Source: Hoplostethus atlanticus (lineage: Eukaryota > Chordata > Actinopteri > Trachichthyiformes > Trachichthyidae). Taken from it: 64,000 nt of DNA. The stretch is taken from contig JAXDDX010000014.1 in NCBI GenBank assembly GCA_034670405.1, positions 2,351,001 through 2,415,000 of the forward strand. Direction: 5' to 3'. This document shows, piece by piece, positions 1 to 10,224 of this stretch; the stretch's first letter is position 1, and each line of letters starts with the position of its first letter. The position numbers and the translations under genes are program-made. Under the pieces are notes generated by a model. The model saw only the letters and a list, made by a program, of their open reading frames with translations. It ran no database searches and was not told the origin of the DNA.

Positions 1-37
1 TGAGTCCCTCTAAAGTTGTCCATGTATGTGCAGTTTG

Positions 38-352
38 TCAACAATCAACTCTGTGATTGATGCACTCCTGCTCTTTTAGGATTGGAATCAAATTATTTTT
101 CTTGTTATTTATTTCTGAGGGGAATTGGTCATTTATCCAGTAATTTGTTCCTTTGAGCTCCCTGCTACGGCTCTTTACCAATTCCTTATGTTTGTAGTGC
201 TCAAAACGAGGAAGTCGTGACAGGGCTTGGTATCGCTGATCAATGTAATCCTCAAGATCTTCTAGAGATTCTTGGGTCAAAAAGACATAGTTTTCAACTG
301 AGCACCATGCACTTTTCCAAAGAATGAATCTGAATCTGAATATGTGTTGCAC
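38..352 (-). pseudogene. L1-type LINE ORF1 protein, C-terminal fragment
   Basis: A minus-strand open frame of 104 codons closes with a stop at its low-coordinate end. The last 55 or so residues carry RSRELKGTNYWINDQFPSEI, then a lysine-rich stretch. This is the pattern I know from the C-terminal domain of fish L1-type ORF1 proteins (RELKGT followed by DQFPxEI and basic residues). ORF1p is the RNA-binding partner of the L1 reverse transcriptase. The RRM and coiled-coil parts that should precede it are absent, and no ORF2 follows within the window, so this is a fragment. The first 35 or so residues match nothing I know and may be chance reading. The assignment rests on motif memory. Confidence 0.55.
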
Positions 353-966
353 ATCTTGTATCTACCATTATAAGAATCAATTCATTGTGAAACCTAAAAA
401 GTGTGTTTTTCGTGTTCTTAAACACATTAAAAACATGTTTCTGTCCAGTTGCATTTGTCTTCTATAAGCGGCTGAACAAAACTGCTCTTCTATTATACCC
501 ACACCATTGGATAGGGAGTTAGCAATAGTAGACATGTTCCTTTTTCTCTGTGCCCTGCATCTGCCAGCCTGCCAACCACCCATACTACTTGGCAGAATTT
601 CTCTTGCGACAATGAGGGCTGTAGCAGAACCACTGGCACAGTCAGCACACGCTAGAGAAGGGACAGCTGAAAGCCCAGATACTGATGTACTAACACAAGC
701 ATTGGATCCAGACACTTGTATACTTAACACAGGTAATCTATGAGGTTTCTAAAACAGCAAGGTTCCAACACAATCTTGGCTTGAATCCAAGAGGAGAAAT
801 ATACTGTATATAAGCTCAATAAACAAACCAATGCCTTGTTGTTACTGCTGTGTATAACTGATTCAAGTCTGTACCATCATTCTCTTTTGTGGGAAAGGTT
901 ATTTGTTACATGTCTCTCATTTATCTATCTTCATAACCATAGATACTTTTTCGCTGGTTATCCAGA
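353..966. other. Unannotated stretch
   Basis: Short open frames occur on both strands (for example 377-730 minus), but none has a recognisable motif or splice context. I see no repeat structure here. Confidence 0.5.
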
Positions 967-1162
967 CAGTTCCGAGAAAAAGTTTGTGAACCCTTTTGAA
1001 TTGCATAAATGTCTCCTAAAATATGGTCTGATCTTCATCTAAGTCATAACAATAGATAAACACAATGTGATTTAACAAATAACACAAAAAATGTACTTTT
1101 ACACGTTTTAATTGAACATATTGTTCAAACATTAACAGCCTAACAAGTATGTGAACCTCTAG
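967..1162 (+). repeat. Left inverted repeat of the Tc1 element
   Basis: Reverse-complement partner of 2200-2419. The outer motif GAGAAAAAGTTTGTGAACCC begins near 974, and the inner direct-repeat motif TATGTGAACC lies near 1148. These are the expected transposase binding sites of IR/DR-type Tc1 elements. That binding role is family knowledge, not shown here. Confidence 0.8.
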
Positions 1163-1323
1163 GATAATGACTTCTATGAAAGAGGGTAATTGAAGTCAGG
1201 TGATCCAATCAATGAGATGACATTAAGGTGTAGGTTAGAGATGTCCTGTCATATAAAAAACCCACAAAGTTTGGTTACCAATGGAGTCTGCTCTCCAAAA
1301 AGAGAGATCTGTTGAAGTGGAAA

Positions 1324-1587
1324 ATGCCCCGGGCAAAGAATTTTTTAGAGGACACCCGGAGAAGAGTTGTTAAGGCTCATGAGGCTGAAAAAGGCTACAA
1401 AAACATTTCCAAAGACTTGGGCCTCCATCAGTCTACAGTCAGACAGATTGTATACAAATGGAGAAAATTCAGTGCCATTGCTACTCTCCCTAGGAGTGGA
1501 TGTCCAGCAAAGATCACAGCAAGACCATGCTGCATAATAGTCAAAGAGGTGCCAAAGAACCCTAAGGTAACTGCAGGCCTCTTTTGA
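1324..1587 (+). pseudogene. Tc1 transposase, N-terminal DNA-binding part
   Basis: An open frame from ATG at 1324 reads MPRAKNFLEDTRRRVVKAHE, then KNISKDLGLHQSTVRQIVYK and TLPRSGCPAKITAR. This is the paired-like helix-turn-helix region of Tc1 transposases, ending in the GRPR-like basic motif (here SGCPAK). It binds the inverted repeats. The frame closes at 1587, before the catalytic domain, whereas an intact protein has about 340 residues. An upstream in-frame TTG at 1312 is possible, but the ATG fits the family start. Confidence 0.85.
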
Positions 1588-1824
1588 ACTTTTTAACACC
1601 TGTGCCTTTAAGTCCACAATAAGAAAACCACTAAACAAGAGTGGTGTTCATGGGAGGATACCAAGTAGGAAAGCACTGCACTCCACAAAAACACATCTGT
1701 CAGTCTCAAGTTTGTCACAAAGCTACTGGAACAACTTAACCTTATGGCAAAATGGCACAACACTACACACTGCACACCAACGGCAAAACTTCATCCCAAC
1801 CGTGAAACATCGTTGAGGGAGCAT

Positions 1825-2195
1825 CATGGTTTGGGGATGCTTTGCTGCCTCAGGGCCTGGACAGCTTGCAATCATTGATGGAACAATGAATTCCAAATTG
1901 TATCAGGAAATTCTACAGGAGAATATCAGGGTAACGGTCTGTGATCTGAAGCTTAAGTGAGATTGGGTCATGCAGCGTGACCATGACCATTAAAAACAAA
2001 TCTACAACAGAGTCCTGACCTTAACACTATTCAAATGTTGTTGCAAGACATCCGAAAAATAACAATGAGCTGAAACAGTTCTGTCAGGAGGAATGGTCCA
2101 AAATACCTCAAAGCCGTTGTGCAGGTCTGATCAGCAACTAGGAAATGTTTGGTTGAGGTTATTGCTGCTAAAGGAGGTTCCACCAGTTACTATAC
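1825..2195 (+). pseudogene. Tc1 transposase, catalytic-domain remnants
   Basis: The plus strand reads SIMVWGCFAASGPGQLAIID around 1825, then a YQEILQENIRV stretch. These are the central block of the Tc1 DDE catalytic domain. Further on, out of frame with each other, come WVMQRDHD, and finally CLVEVIAAKGGSTSY at about 2140-2190, the usual C-terminus. The SPDLNPIE box is mostly lost. Stops and frameshifts separate the blocks, so no active enzyme is encoded. Confidence 0.75.
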
Positions 2196-2199
2196 GTAT

Positions 2200-2419
2200 G
2201 TCATGGTTCACATGCTTTTTCCAATCAAAGCTGTTAACGTTTATATGTTAAATGTTATGTTAAAACATGTAAAAGTACAAATTTGTGCGTGTTATTTGTT
2301 AAATCATATTGTGTTTATCTATTGTTATAACTTAGATGAAGATCAGACCATGTTTTATGGACCATTTATACAGGAATAAAGGGAATTCAAAAGGGTTCAC
2401 AAACTTTTTCTCACAACTT
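2200..2419 (-). repeat. Right inverted repeat of the Tc1 element
   Basis: Inverted partner of 967-1162. The inner motif GGTTCACATG lies at about 2205 and the outer motif GGGTTCACAAACTTTTTCTC at 2393-2412. Both inverted repeats keep recognisable identity over about 150 bp, better preserved than the coding part. Confidence 0.8.
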
Positions 2420-3929
2420 CAGGCCTCAAAGGCAGTGGCAACGAGGATGATTTTAAAAAATCTTACAATTAGCAATTCAATTTTAGGGTTGATTTCTGAA
2501 TGGCAATAACTGGATCTCTATGAACACTTCTTATCGCATTCAATCATACCAATATGCCATTTATTTTCTATAATAAGAGTATGTGCTTATGAACATGTTG
2601 ACATCCCTTTTCCAACCCTCATTCACAACTCATCCAAATACAAAAAGCCTTGTTAACAGGTTTGACCTACATAGGAGATAGTCTGGATTGGGCACAGCGG
2701 GTACAGGCAGCATCACTGCTAAATGGTGGAATACAATGGGGCGTGAACATGGGGGGGCGGGGGTTGGGTACAGCAGGAAACATCTATTTAGTTGAAAAGT
2801 TGTCTGTCAGTGAAAATAACTGCTAATTAAGCAACTGCAGTAGTTTCTAATTATTCTATCTAGGTTAACTTATTTTTCAGTTTTACATTACTATGTAGTC
2901 TTTCACGTCTGTCAACCTCATGACGCTGTCAATCTCTATAGATCTGCCTGTTTGTTTTCCCTTCTCTCGCTCCCATTCTTCCTTCAGATGAACTGTCACA
3001 TCCCCTCCACTGAGCATCAATCCACCCTCCGCAATCTGCCCCAAAGTTAGTGATGCCAAATCCATGACGGCCTCACTCAATCCACATTTTCCACCCAATG
3101 GAATCTGAGGACACATAAACCAAACCTTGCTTGGATATGCACATTCACAGTCAGACTCATCAATCAGGCCTCGTGGGAGCTGCCATGCTCCAGATTGGTT
3201 TTTAGCTTTCCAGTGAATTGATTGAGAAAAAGAAACTTAAAGTAATGTGTTTGCCAATAAGTTGCCACAGTGACTTGATTTGAAATGGCATTAGGCATCT
3301 TGACTGCCTCTACCTACGATTACTAAGGGGGAATTTGCTGCTATTTCGGAGCACTCCTGCCATCCCTGTAGGCCACACATACTATCAAACTGCGTTAAAG
3401 TACCCTTGAATATTACCTCCAGACCCTTAGAAATGGGAGTTCTGAGGGAGGAAAATGAGGGAATGTGTGTGTAAGTAAGAGGGGGTGAGAGAAAATTTGA
3501 TGGGCGGAGGAGACAGAGAAAGCTAGGGAGAGAAAGTCTAAGTCTGAGGGGGGAGAGAAGAAAAAGTTGCAATTCAAATGCTGCAATCTGCCAGAATAAT
3601 TTATCGAGTTTCTGCAGCTTGGTAAAGAGTTTCTGATAAATGGAGCAAGTCACACTGAACTGTTATCAAAAAATGAGAAGGGGGTCATACCAACTGAGAA
3701 AAAAAAATCTGAACTACTTCTTCCAATCTATTATTTGAAGATGACAGATTTTTTGAAGTGGCGTGGAAACATTGTGTCTCCCTCTTGTCTTTGGGATGAT
3801 CCTGATTGTGAAATACCATTATGAGTATTCCAGATGTTAACTCATAGACTGATCAAGGTTGCATGTGAGATGAAGATATCCCATGTGTACATTTTACTGT
3901 ATACATGAATAAACATAATATATCAAGTT
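2420..3929. other. Unannotated stretch with purine-rich segment
   Basis: No recognisable gene. A GA-rich plus-strand segment at about 3420-3560 produces a low-complexity Leu/Ser-rich frame on the minus strand, which I do not believe. The 77-codon minus frame at 2883-3116 has no known motif. Confidence 0.5.
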
Positions 3930-4745
3930 ACCAGCAAATGGAAGAAGTTTAATTGAGAACCTCAATGCTGCTTTTAATAAGCTGATTTATGTTGATTCCA
4001 AATGCTGAAAAAACAAAACGTATGATGTTACCAAAGTCATAAACCAAAACCAATCTTGTCATGGAAGGCAAAGAGATTGAGGTTGTTAAATCTAGCAATA
4101 ATTTAGGAATTTTAATTGAGGTCTGCCACATATTCAACACCTTTCTAGCTAATTAAAGCTTTATTTGGGGTTTTATTTTAGGAACAAGTGATTTTTTTCT
4201 TTTGCAGCTAAAAAGAAAATGTTGCCACCACTTTAATGCAGATGCTTGATTATGGGTTAGTGTGCAATGTATATTCACATGTCTCCTCCCTATGTCTTTG
4301 TGCCTTAGACACTGTGTATTATGAAGCATTGAGGTTTGTTACTGACTGTAAAGGTAACACTCTGCCTGCCCTGTCCACTTATAGACTTATTCGTTGGTAT
4401 TGGTATTGGCATTCATTTATTATCTATAAGGTTATTCTGGGTCTGCTTCCTGATAATTTTGTTATATCCCGAAAGGAATTGATGGAAATTACTATTCACA
4501 GTCACAAGATTTGTTTTTCTTATCTGTCCCTAAGGTCAGAATTGAATTAGGCAGAAGTGCCTTCATGTACTGTCTTCATGGAACTCACTGCAAAATTATT
4601 TTAAGCTGAAAGAGATGGTCTCTCATGGTGAGTTTATTGTTTTATTTTCTGCAACTTTTATGTTTTTCTTGCTGTTATTTCTTGGTCAGGTCTCCCTTGA
4701 AAACGAGATCCTTGGCATCAAAGAGACTACCTTGTTAAATATTTC
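3930..4745 (+). mobile_element. Non-LTR retrotransposon (LINE), 3' portion
   Basis: Read on the plus strand, with frame changes, the translation follows the C-terminal half of a fish LINE reverse transcriptase. It has a KxKTYD block (near 4010), an EGKEIEVV-type block with NNLGILIE (about 4060-4120), FYFRNK (about 4170), MLDYGLV (4240) and LDTVYYEALRF (about 4305-4340), then FIIYKVILGLLP (4420-4455). The segment at about 4690-4745 (GAAAACGAGATCCTTGGCAT, then GTTAAATA) matches the typical fish LINE 3' end before the poly-A-like tail. The copy is 5'-truncated and full of stops. I do not assign a clade with confidence. Confidence 0.75.
4236..4550 (+). pseudogene. LINE reverse transcriptase C-terminal fragment
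   Basis: The longest surviving open frame of the LINE at 3930-4745, 104 codons. It contains MLDYG, LDTVYYEALRFVTDCK and IIYKVILGLLPDN, the thumb and post-RT segment found in many teleost LINE proteins. It lacks the catalytic YxDD and the endonuclease, which would lie upstream. Confidence 0.7.
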
Positions 4746-5346
4746 TCTTTCCAAGAGAAATGCCAACAAAAATACATGGAAACAAAATTTACTTTCAAGT
4801 TGCAAATCCAAATCACTGGAACCACAAAAAGTCAATATTGCATTTTTCTAATATTTTTTAAATATATATCTCATGTTCAACTTTTCAGACTTTAGTTTAT
4901 ATGTATTAAATCTGTGCATTCTCCATATTAATATCTAAACATAAAAATCCATATAGCTAGGTTGCGATGGGGGTACCATAACACTTCAGTTTTGGGTAGT
5001 CATACAGCATCTGTGGAGCTGCCTGGAAGAGCACCGGGTCCTTATAATGGATCTTCATTGCAGGAGCTTGGTTTCAGCTCAGACACTTTTTTATTTAGCA
5101 AACCAAATAGCCTGTACTGCACCAGAATAATTAAGAGCAGGATGTCACCTGCAGCTGAATTCTTGTGTGAATACTATTCAAATATCTACAGCACAAGGAG
5201 GAGCATCACTATAAGCTCACACCACAGGTCTTTGTTACCCTGTGTCTTCTGGATGGCCAACTGCTGGATATTTCCATGCTCAAGATTTTTTTTTATGTGT
5301 AGTGCAATTACTCTAATTATTCCTTCCCACAGTCTGTGCCTCTGTC
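4746..5346. other. Unannotated stretch
   Basis: The plus-strand open frame 4962-5501 is 179 codons, the longest in the window, but it has no recognisable domain and runs through the tandem repeat at 5347-5426. I regard it as chance. Confidence 0.45.
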
Positions 5347-5426
5347 TGTCTATGAATACCACCTCTATCTCACTGTCTATGAATACCACCTCTATCTCAC
5401 TGTCTATGAATACCACCTCTATCTCA
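5347..5426. repeat. 27-bp minisatellite, three copies
   Basis: The unit begins TGTCTATGAATACCACCTCT and repeats with period 27 at 5347, 5374 and 5401. The three copies are identical except for the last base or two. Because 27 is a multiple of three, frames stay open across it on both strands (for example a repeated SMNTTSISL on plus). Confidence 0.95.
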
Positions 5427-6110
5427 AGTGAATTGAAGTATGTGATAATGAATCTCTCAGCCCAAAACCCATGGATTAATATCCATTTCTCATTAGACTA
5501 AATGCAATTGCCTTAACACCATGTTAACAGTCTGGTAGTGTGGCCTGGGTGAAGGTGGGTTTATCTGACAGTAATTAAAATGGTGATTTGTGACAGTGAC
5601 TGTTAGCTTTATAAACAGTTTTGATGGCCATGGTGTGCAGAGTGAAGCTCGCTAATTGCTTATTGATCATGAATGTGTACCTTAGTGAGACTGGAGACCA
5701 GCTCAAGGTTACTGGGGTCAGTCAAGGCCAACGGGGCCCAGGCCTGGCCTTTTTTGGGGTCCTTCAGGAAAAATGTGAATGGTCAGTGGTTAAAGTATTA
5801 CCTCTTTAATCATTCAGTAATCACTTATTGGCTATGACTAAAAAATAAAGATATTGTATTTAATTAAAATCACGAGTGCAGAAATACCGTTAACAAAAAT
5901 TTGTAACAGCCGCTTCACAGCACAAACATTTCAACCTTTTTTTAAATGTTTAAGCACATCATTCAGCTAAAAATGACAATTGCCAGGAGGACTTTCATCC
6001 ACACAATGGGTGGTACACAGCTATAAAAGCAAGATGCAGGGATATCCGTTATGTAAGCTTGCTAAAACTGGATTGTAATTTCCATTTGTTGTAATTATTG
6101 ATTCATTTAG
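5427..6110. other. Unannotated stretch
   Basis: Single-copy-looking sequence with no coding signal. 5590-5760 is less AT-rich than its surroundings, but nothing in it is recognisable. Confidence 0.5.
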
Positions 6111-6168
6111 AGAGAGAGAGGGAGTGAGAAAGACAGAGAGAGAAAGAGAGAGGGAGAAGGAGAGAGTA
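6111..6168. repeat. Imperfect (GA)n tract
   Basis: Purine-only tract of GAGA, GGGA and AAGA units. Low complexity, no coding value. Confidence 0.9.
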
Positions 6169-7408
6169 TGTCTGAGTTTGGGTGCATGCTTTTAAATGGG
6201 TAGGCATGTGTGCATATAGTGCAGCATTTCATGAGAATTAAGCAAGACAGTTGGCAGACTTCTATAAGTTCTTAGAGGAAGAAAAGATGATGAGGATTAT
6301 AAACCATACGACAAAGGGATTGAGAAAGATTTAAAAAAAAAAAAAACTCCTCAACATTCCTTTGCTCTCCTCTGTTACCCAGCTGTGTGTATCAATCATT
6401 CTCTAATATTCCCAGCGTGTCTTCAGGGTCTCTCTGTTCAGGCCCTAGAGCCCAGATTATGGTATCCCTCAGATCTTTCTTTCTTTCATGTGGAGCACAC
6501 TCCAACTCCAACATTTCCTAACAGCAATCAGATTTAGGGGTTGTCTTTGGAGTGGTGAAGAATATGCCTGAGCCGGTCAAACCATAGGGTTTTATTGGTG
6601 TGTGTGTGTGATGATAATGTTCCATAAATGTCAGAAGTCAGTGGCAAAAAAGACATGTAGGAAAGAGCAGAGTTCATAAATTCAGTTTAAAATGATCTAT
6701 CTGGGATGAGGCGAATCTCTGAACTTTCTCTGTATAGAAATTTTAAAAAGCCTTCCCAATGCTGAATGTACACAGAGAATAAGAAGCAACATATTCATTT
6801 TATTTATCTTAGCAAAAAGGTAATATTGTTAAAAGGAGAGGAAAGAAATATGCATTGAGCAATGCAGCCTGAGATGGATATCACTACAAATGTTGGCACC
6901 CATTTTACACTATGAAACTCATGTTGCTCATTTTGTACATACTAACAACAAACAGGTACCAAAAACTACTTCTTTAGCTCATAATCATCATGTTTTCGGT
7001 TCTATGGCACCCATACAGGTTCTTAATAGCACAATTGTCAATAGCAACGTTTTGGCAGCCAATAGCTACTTTCCTTGGAAAGAGTTGGCAAAACATTATG
7101 GTATGAGACGTGGGAAGAGTGCCCATGTAAGTGCCATTCTAAGTGTTTAGGGTATTTGTTAAAGGAAATTGATTGTACGTGGCAGTCAGGTCATGACAGT
7201 ATATCTACTTTTTGAATGCCTGAAGCTCACCCATTAAAACATTACAATAATCTCCCACGTAAGAATCTCACAGCCACTGGCAAACTTGACATGATGTCCT
7301 AGACTTGAAGTCAGTACACGCTCCATATTATCACTGCTACACAATAATAAAACATTCAAAAGTAATAATCAATTCAAAAAGTGTCAGTTTTGCTATTCTC
7401 TATTGCTG
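6169..7408. other. Unannotated stretch
   Basis: No gene recognised. A 14-base poly-A run lies near 6333 and a short (TG)n near 6598. Confidence 0.5.
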
Positions 7409-7503
7409 ATACAGTAGTGATTGGACCTATACCCAGTCCAAGAAAGCTTATACATTTGCTGTTCTAAACACCTACAGGTATGAGTCGGTACGTCTTTCCC
7501 AGG
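7409..7503 (+). repeat. Short dispersed repeat, copy 1
   Basis: Shares about 80-90 bp with 18291-18381, including ACATTTGCTGTTCT followed by AACACCT, the flanking CTATACNCAGT upstream, and a looser ACGTNTTCC match downstream. I do not recognise the family. See the copy at 18291. Confidence 0.5.
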
Positions 7504-8043
7504 AAAAACCCTCTGCCGCACAGGAAGTGGTGCATTATTTTTATGAAGCAGCAACAGCAGTTTGCTTGGAATAAATATAAGAAGAACTGGGTAGTTACAA
7601 TGAGCAGAAATAACCACCATGAACAGACCTACAGAAACTCAAACTTCATCAACAGAAAATCCAAGGAAAAAGAACCAGTGTAATCACTCTACTGTCAACG
7701 AGCCAAAGGGACGATGAGGAGCGATGTAGATTTGGCTGTTTTTCGGACTGGTAGGTTCCTCTTTCCTTTACTAGCTCCAGTCTACATTGAGTGTACTTAG
7801 TATTAGGTTGGGCCAGGTGCGCACATTGAGTTGCGCGTTGCATGTTAGCCAACTTTTGAAAGACAACTGGCAATTTTTTGGTAGTCAAACACAGGGATAA
7901 ACGTTTCACATTTCACACCTAGTCGCTCGTAGGCATCGGCTGAAATCCTGATGTTCAGGTTATTTGTAGTCGCTTCTCTAGTCTCAGTAGAACAGCCCAC
8001 ACTTATACATTTGCAGTTGCGGGAGCTGCTGTCAGTACTGAGC
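7504..8043. other. CpG-containing stretch with two minus-strand frames
   Basis: Two overlapping minus-strand open frames (7649-7909 and about 7845-8043) sit in sequence with more CpG than its neighbours. Neither has a motif I know. The second frame is interrupted at its upstream edge by the hAT element at 8052, so it may be the remnant of something older. No function is proposed. Confidence 0.35.
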
Positions 8044-8485
8044 GTTTTGAGCAGTGGCGGCTGGTGCATTTTTCTCCAGGGGGGGCTATACCAAAAATCA
8101 AGCAAACATGTACTAAGGTATCATCAGTGTATTTAAATAAATGAAAAGGCCTTTATTTGTATTTGCTGAGCTGTAAAACATTTAACTGTAAAGTAACATG
8201 ACAGGGAATCAGATGTGGGCTGCTGATGAAAATGCATTCTCATCATCTTGCAGATGCTTCCTTGTTTTTGAAAAGGTCTGCAGTGTGGAAGCTTCCCTGC
8301 TTTGGTAGCCAATGGATCAGCCCCAAAACGAGACTCTATTTCTGTAGGCAATATTGAGAGTTTTGTTCCAAAATGACAAAAAATGACATGCACACTTCTA
8401 AAACGATTTGATGGCACAAAATTAAAACAAAGAATAGTAGATCCCTTGGTTTATACAAATACACTTGTACAGATAGAATCCACTA

Positions 8486-8520
8486 TGTATTTAGTTTAAA
8501 TGTATTTAGTTTAAATACAT
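8486..8520. repeat. AT-rich tandem and palindromic motif in hAT element A
   Basis: ATGTATTTAGTTTAA occurs twice in a row, followed by ATACAT, so the segment is both a direct repeat and partly self-complementary. It lies just past the poly(A) signal of the cargo frame. Confidence 0.7.
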
Positions 8521-8525
8521 TTATT
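8520..8525 (-). promoter_or_regulatory. Poly(A) signal downstream of the 155-codon frame
   Basis: AATAAA on the minus strand, 25 bases past the TGA stop of the frame at 8551-9018. Position and spacing fit a short 3' untranslated region, which supports a transcribed unit on the minus strand. Confidence 0.5.
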
Positions 8526-8550
8526 TGAACATGACAATAAGCATAATGAT

Positions 8551-9018
8551 TCAAGTACGATTTGCATTAGAGGATTTGCTGTTCTTCTTTCGCCTGAAGA
8601 GACGGAAGAGCCAAGAGAAGCAGCCAGAATTCTTCCTCTCTTTCTTTGGTTTTGAAGCGGTGATCTCAACGTTGGAGCAACCAAGTCCTGCAGGGTCGAG
8701 CCCTTGGATGAAGTCTCCCTCCTCCTGTGTAGTGATACTGCTGTCAGGGCCAGCACAGAACAAAGTAGTGACGTTGTTTTTCTCATCACACTCAGGATTT
8801 GGATCTTCATGGACACTTGTGGCACTTTCATCAATTGGATCACTGGCAGAAAACATGACTTTGTCTTCCTTGAGGACCACATGGTCTTGGCCCTCTTCCT
8901 CTTTTTCCAAGTCTGAGAGGAACTGCATTGAGTCAGAATCTGCTGTGATGACTGGCTCCCATGTATCAAGCTGGTTTATATACGGCCCACAGGGTGAAGA
9001 GCAGTCAATCACAAACAC
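8551..9018 (-). CDS. Unrecognised 155-codon frame inside hAT element A
   Basis: The minus-strand frame ends at TGA (8551-8553). Its first usable codon is a GTG at 9018, with an in-frame stop only two codons further upstream, so it is more likely an internal or last exon than a gene with its own start. I do not recognise the product. The middle is acidic (EKEEEGQDHVVLKED, then SVHEDPNPECDE) and the C-terminus is strongly basic with bulky hydrophobics (KPKKERKNSGCFSWLFRLFR, then RKKN), which could form an amphipathic membrane-binding or nuclear-targeting tail. A splice acceptor could use the pyrimidine run TCCCCCCCCCC before AG near 9039-9050. It is not a hAT transposase: no BED/TTF finger and no dimerisation block. 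Possibly a captured host exon. Confidence 0.4.
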   Translation of the reverse strand: MFVIDCSSPCGPYINQLDTWEPVITADSDSMQFLSDLEKEEEGQDHVVLKEDKVMFSASDPIDESATSVHEDPNPECDEKNNVTTLFCAGPDSSITTQEEGDFIQGLDPAGLGCSNVEITASKPKKERKNSGCFSWLFRLFRRKKNSKSSNANRT

Positions 9019-9200
9019 AGCTCATTCACTTTAAAATACTGGGGGGGGGGAATCTAAATAGCGCATTTTTAAGTACTAATAATTGACCATCATTGAGAAA
9101 AATGGAACAAAATCGGCAAATACAAATTACAATAGTGAGACACTGGCAGTCAGTCTGCTTTCTATATTTGTATAGCAGTGAAAGGATACAGATATACTCC

Positions 9201-9265
9201 AAGACAAGATAAGATAAGATACGCCTTTATTGATCCCCAGAGGGCAAATAAAGAGGGAAAATTCA
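9201..9265 (-). mobile_element. Non-LTR retrotransposon 3' tail inside hAT element A
   Basis: On the minus strand the sequence runs TTTTCCCTC, then CTGGGGATCAATAAAG, then TATCTTATCTTATCTTGTC. Fish LINEs and their SINEs commonly end in GGGGATCAATAAAG followed by a short tandem tail of this kind. The copy is about 65 bp and severely 5'-truncated. It is absent from element B, so it arrived within the lineage of element A or its cargo. Confidence 0.6.
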
Positions 9266-9639
9266 AATGGCCTATCGAGATTTTCATCTATATTTATATA
9301 TCTATATTTCTCCAAACCGATTTTTATGACAAGCTACTCGTTTCGGCTAAGCGGCTGACATATTATGAATCTGACTGTAGTTAGCTGGGTAGCTAACCTT
9401 TCTCACACTTTGAAGGTTTCCCAAAGAGAAAGAGTTGATACACAGCGATTATAGCCTAACTATCGAGATTCTACGTAACTGGAGACAAAACTTTTTTTTG
9501 TACTGCACGTAGATCATAAACCCTTGAATATAAAACGACTCACTGAAATCGGTTGAGAAATGTAAACGTTATAGTGCTTTTCATCCAGAAAAACCTGCAG
9601 CTCCCCGTTTACTTGTATTTGTTTACAGGCCAGTCTTGT

Positions 9640-9711
9640 CCGAACCAATATGGCGGCGACGTTTACGTACGATCCACAGGCCAATGCAGCGTCTATGTGT
9701 ATATGTCTATG
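9640..9711. promoter_or_regulatory. CpG-containing segment with a YY1-like motif
   Basis: AATATGGCGGC at 9647-9657 matches the classical YY1 promoter motif. It sits in a CpG-bearing stretch at the far end of the element A interior, about 630 bp upstream (minus-strand sense) of the 155-codon frame. It could mark a captured promoter or 5' end. The motif orientation favours plus-strand transcription, so the link to the minus-strand frame is only a possibility. Confidence 0.3.
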
Positions 9712-9917
9712 CTTTAGACAACGTAGAACAATTTTAATCTACATTTTATTACGGATTATACATTTTACCCACTAACTATATAATATTTACCTCGCTCATT
9801 AAAAAAAAAAATAATTCAAAGTAATTTTTAAAGTCTTATTCAATGAAGTCTAGGATGTGGGGAGTGGTGGGGCAGCGCCCTATCGCCCTCTATTGGCCAG
9901 CCGCCACTGGTTTTGAG

Positions 9918-10224
9918 TGCAGCGGCAAGATGAAAATTTGGTGAAAAAGGTAAAAAATCTACAATATTAACATGAACATTTTCTCTTATCAAGCAAATAA
10001 TAATATCTGTGCTAATGGGTACCTTGGGTAAGAAGGACACTCACTAAGTAAATGGTTATCGCAGTGTTTGTCTCAATGACTCAGCAGCAAATCTCACCTG
10101 ACAAGGTGTTGTTGCAAGAAGAAATGAAGACATGAATTGTTCTTTATGTAATGGTGGTACCATATTGCACAACTGTCCACTTCAAAGAACCATTGAAGAA
10201 CCACAACCTTCTACAGAAAACATG
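9918..10224. other. Spacer between hAT elements A and B
   Basis: About 300 bp with no recognisable gene. It is flanked by the two target duplications and is the pre-insertion host DNA. Confidence 0.6.

Larger units (their letters stand above)
967..2419 (+). mobile_element. Tc1-like DNA transposon, decayed, with long IR/DR-type ends
   Basis: The two ends are inverted copies. Left 974-1130 and right 2270-2415 share GAGAAAAAGTTTGTGAACCC (right end with TG for C at its start), then AACAATAGATAAACACAAT and AACAAATAACAC. A second, inner motif TATGTGAACC near 1148 pairs with GGTTCACATG near 2205. That gives the outer-plus-inner repeat layout known as IR/DR in fish Tc1 elements. Between the ends lie transposase remnants on the plus strand. 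A clean TA duplication is not obvious at the outer edges, and the coding part has several stops, so the copy is old and inactive. Length is about 1.45 kb, near the usual 1.6 kb. Confidence 0.85.
8052..9909 (-). mobile_element. hAT-superfamily element A, non-autonomous, carrying a gene-like cargo
   Basis: The ends are a perfect 13-bp inverted repeat, CAGTGGCGGCTGG at 8052 and its complement ending at 9909. Both sides carry the 8-bp duplication GTTTTGAG (8044-8051 and 9910-9917). Eight-bp duplications and CAGTGG-type ends identify hAT. Length is 1858 bp. The first 122 bp and last 198 bp match element B (10233-11501) almost base for base (2 differences in the first 122). The interior from about 8174 to 9711 is unrelated to element B and holds no transposase. 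Instead it has a minus-strand 155-codon frame with a poly(A) signal, and a LINE 3' tail. Strand is set by this frame. The near identity of the ends suggests fairly recent movement. Confidence 0.92.

Noticed and set aside
3291-3653. 120-codon minus-strand frame
   Set aside because: Its Leu/Ser-rich middle comes from a GA-rich tract on the plus strand. Low complexity.
4962-5501. Longest plus-strand open frame (179 codons)
   Set aside because: No known motif, runs through a minisatellite, ordinary AT-rich codons and no splice or promoter context. Probably chance.
8525-9034. Plus-strand 169-codon frame in hAT element A
   Set aside because: It is the opposite-strand shadow of the 155-codon minus frame. 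The stop and poly(A) signal favour the minus strand.
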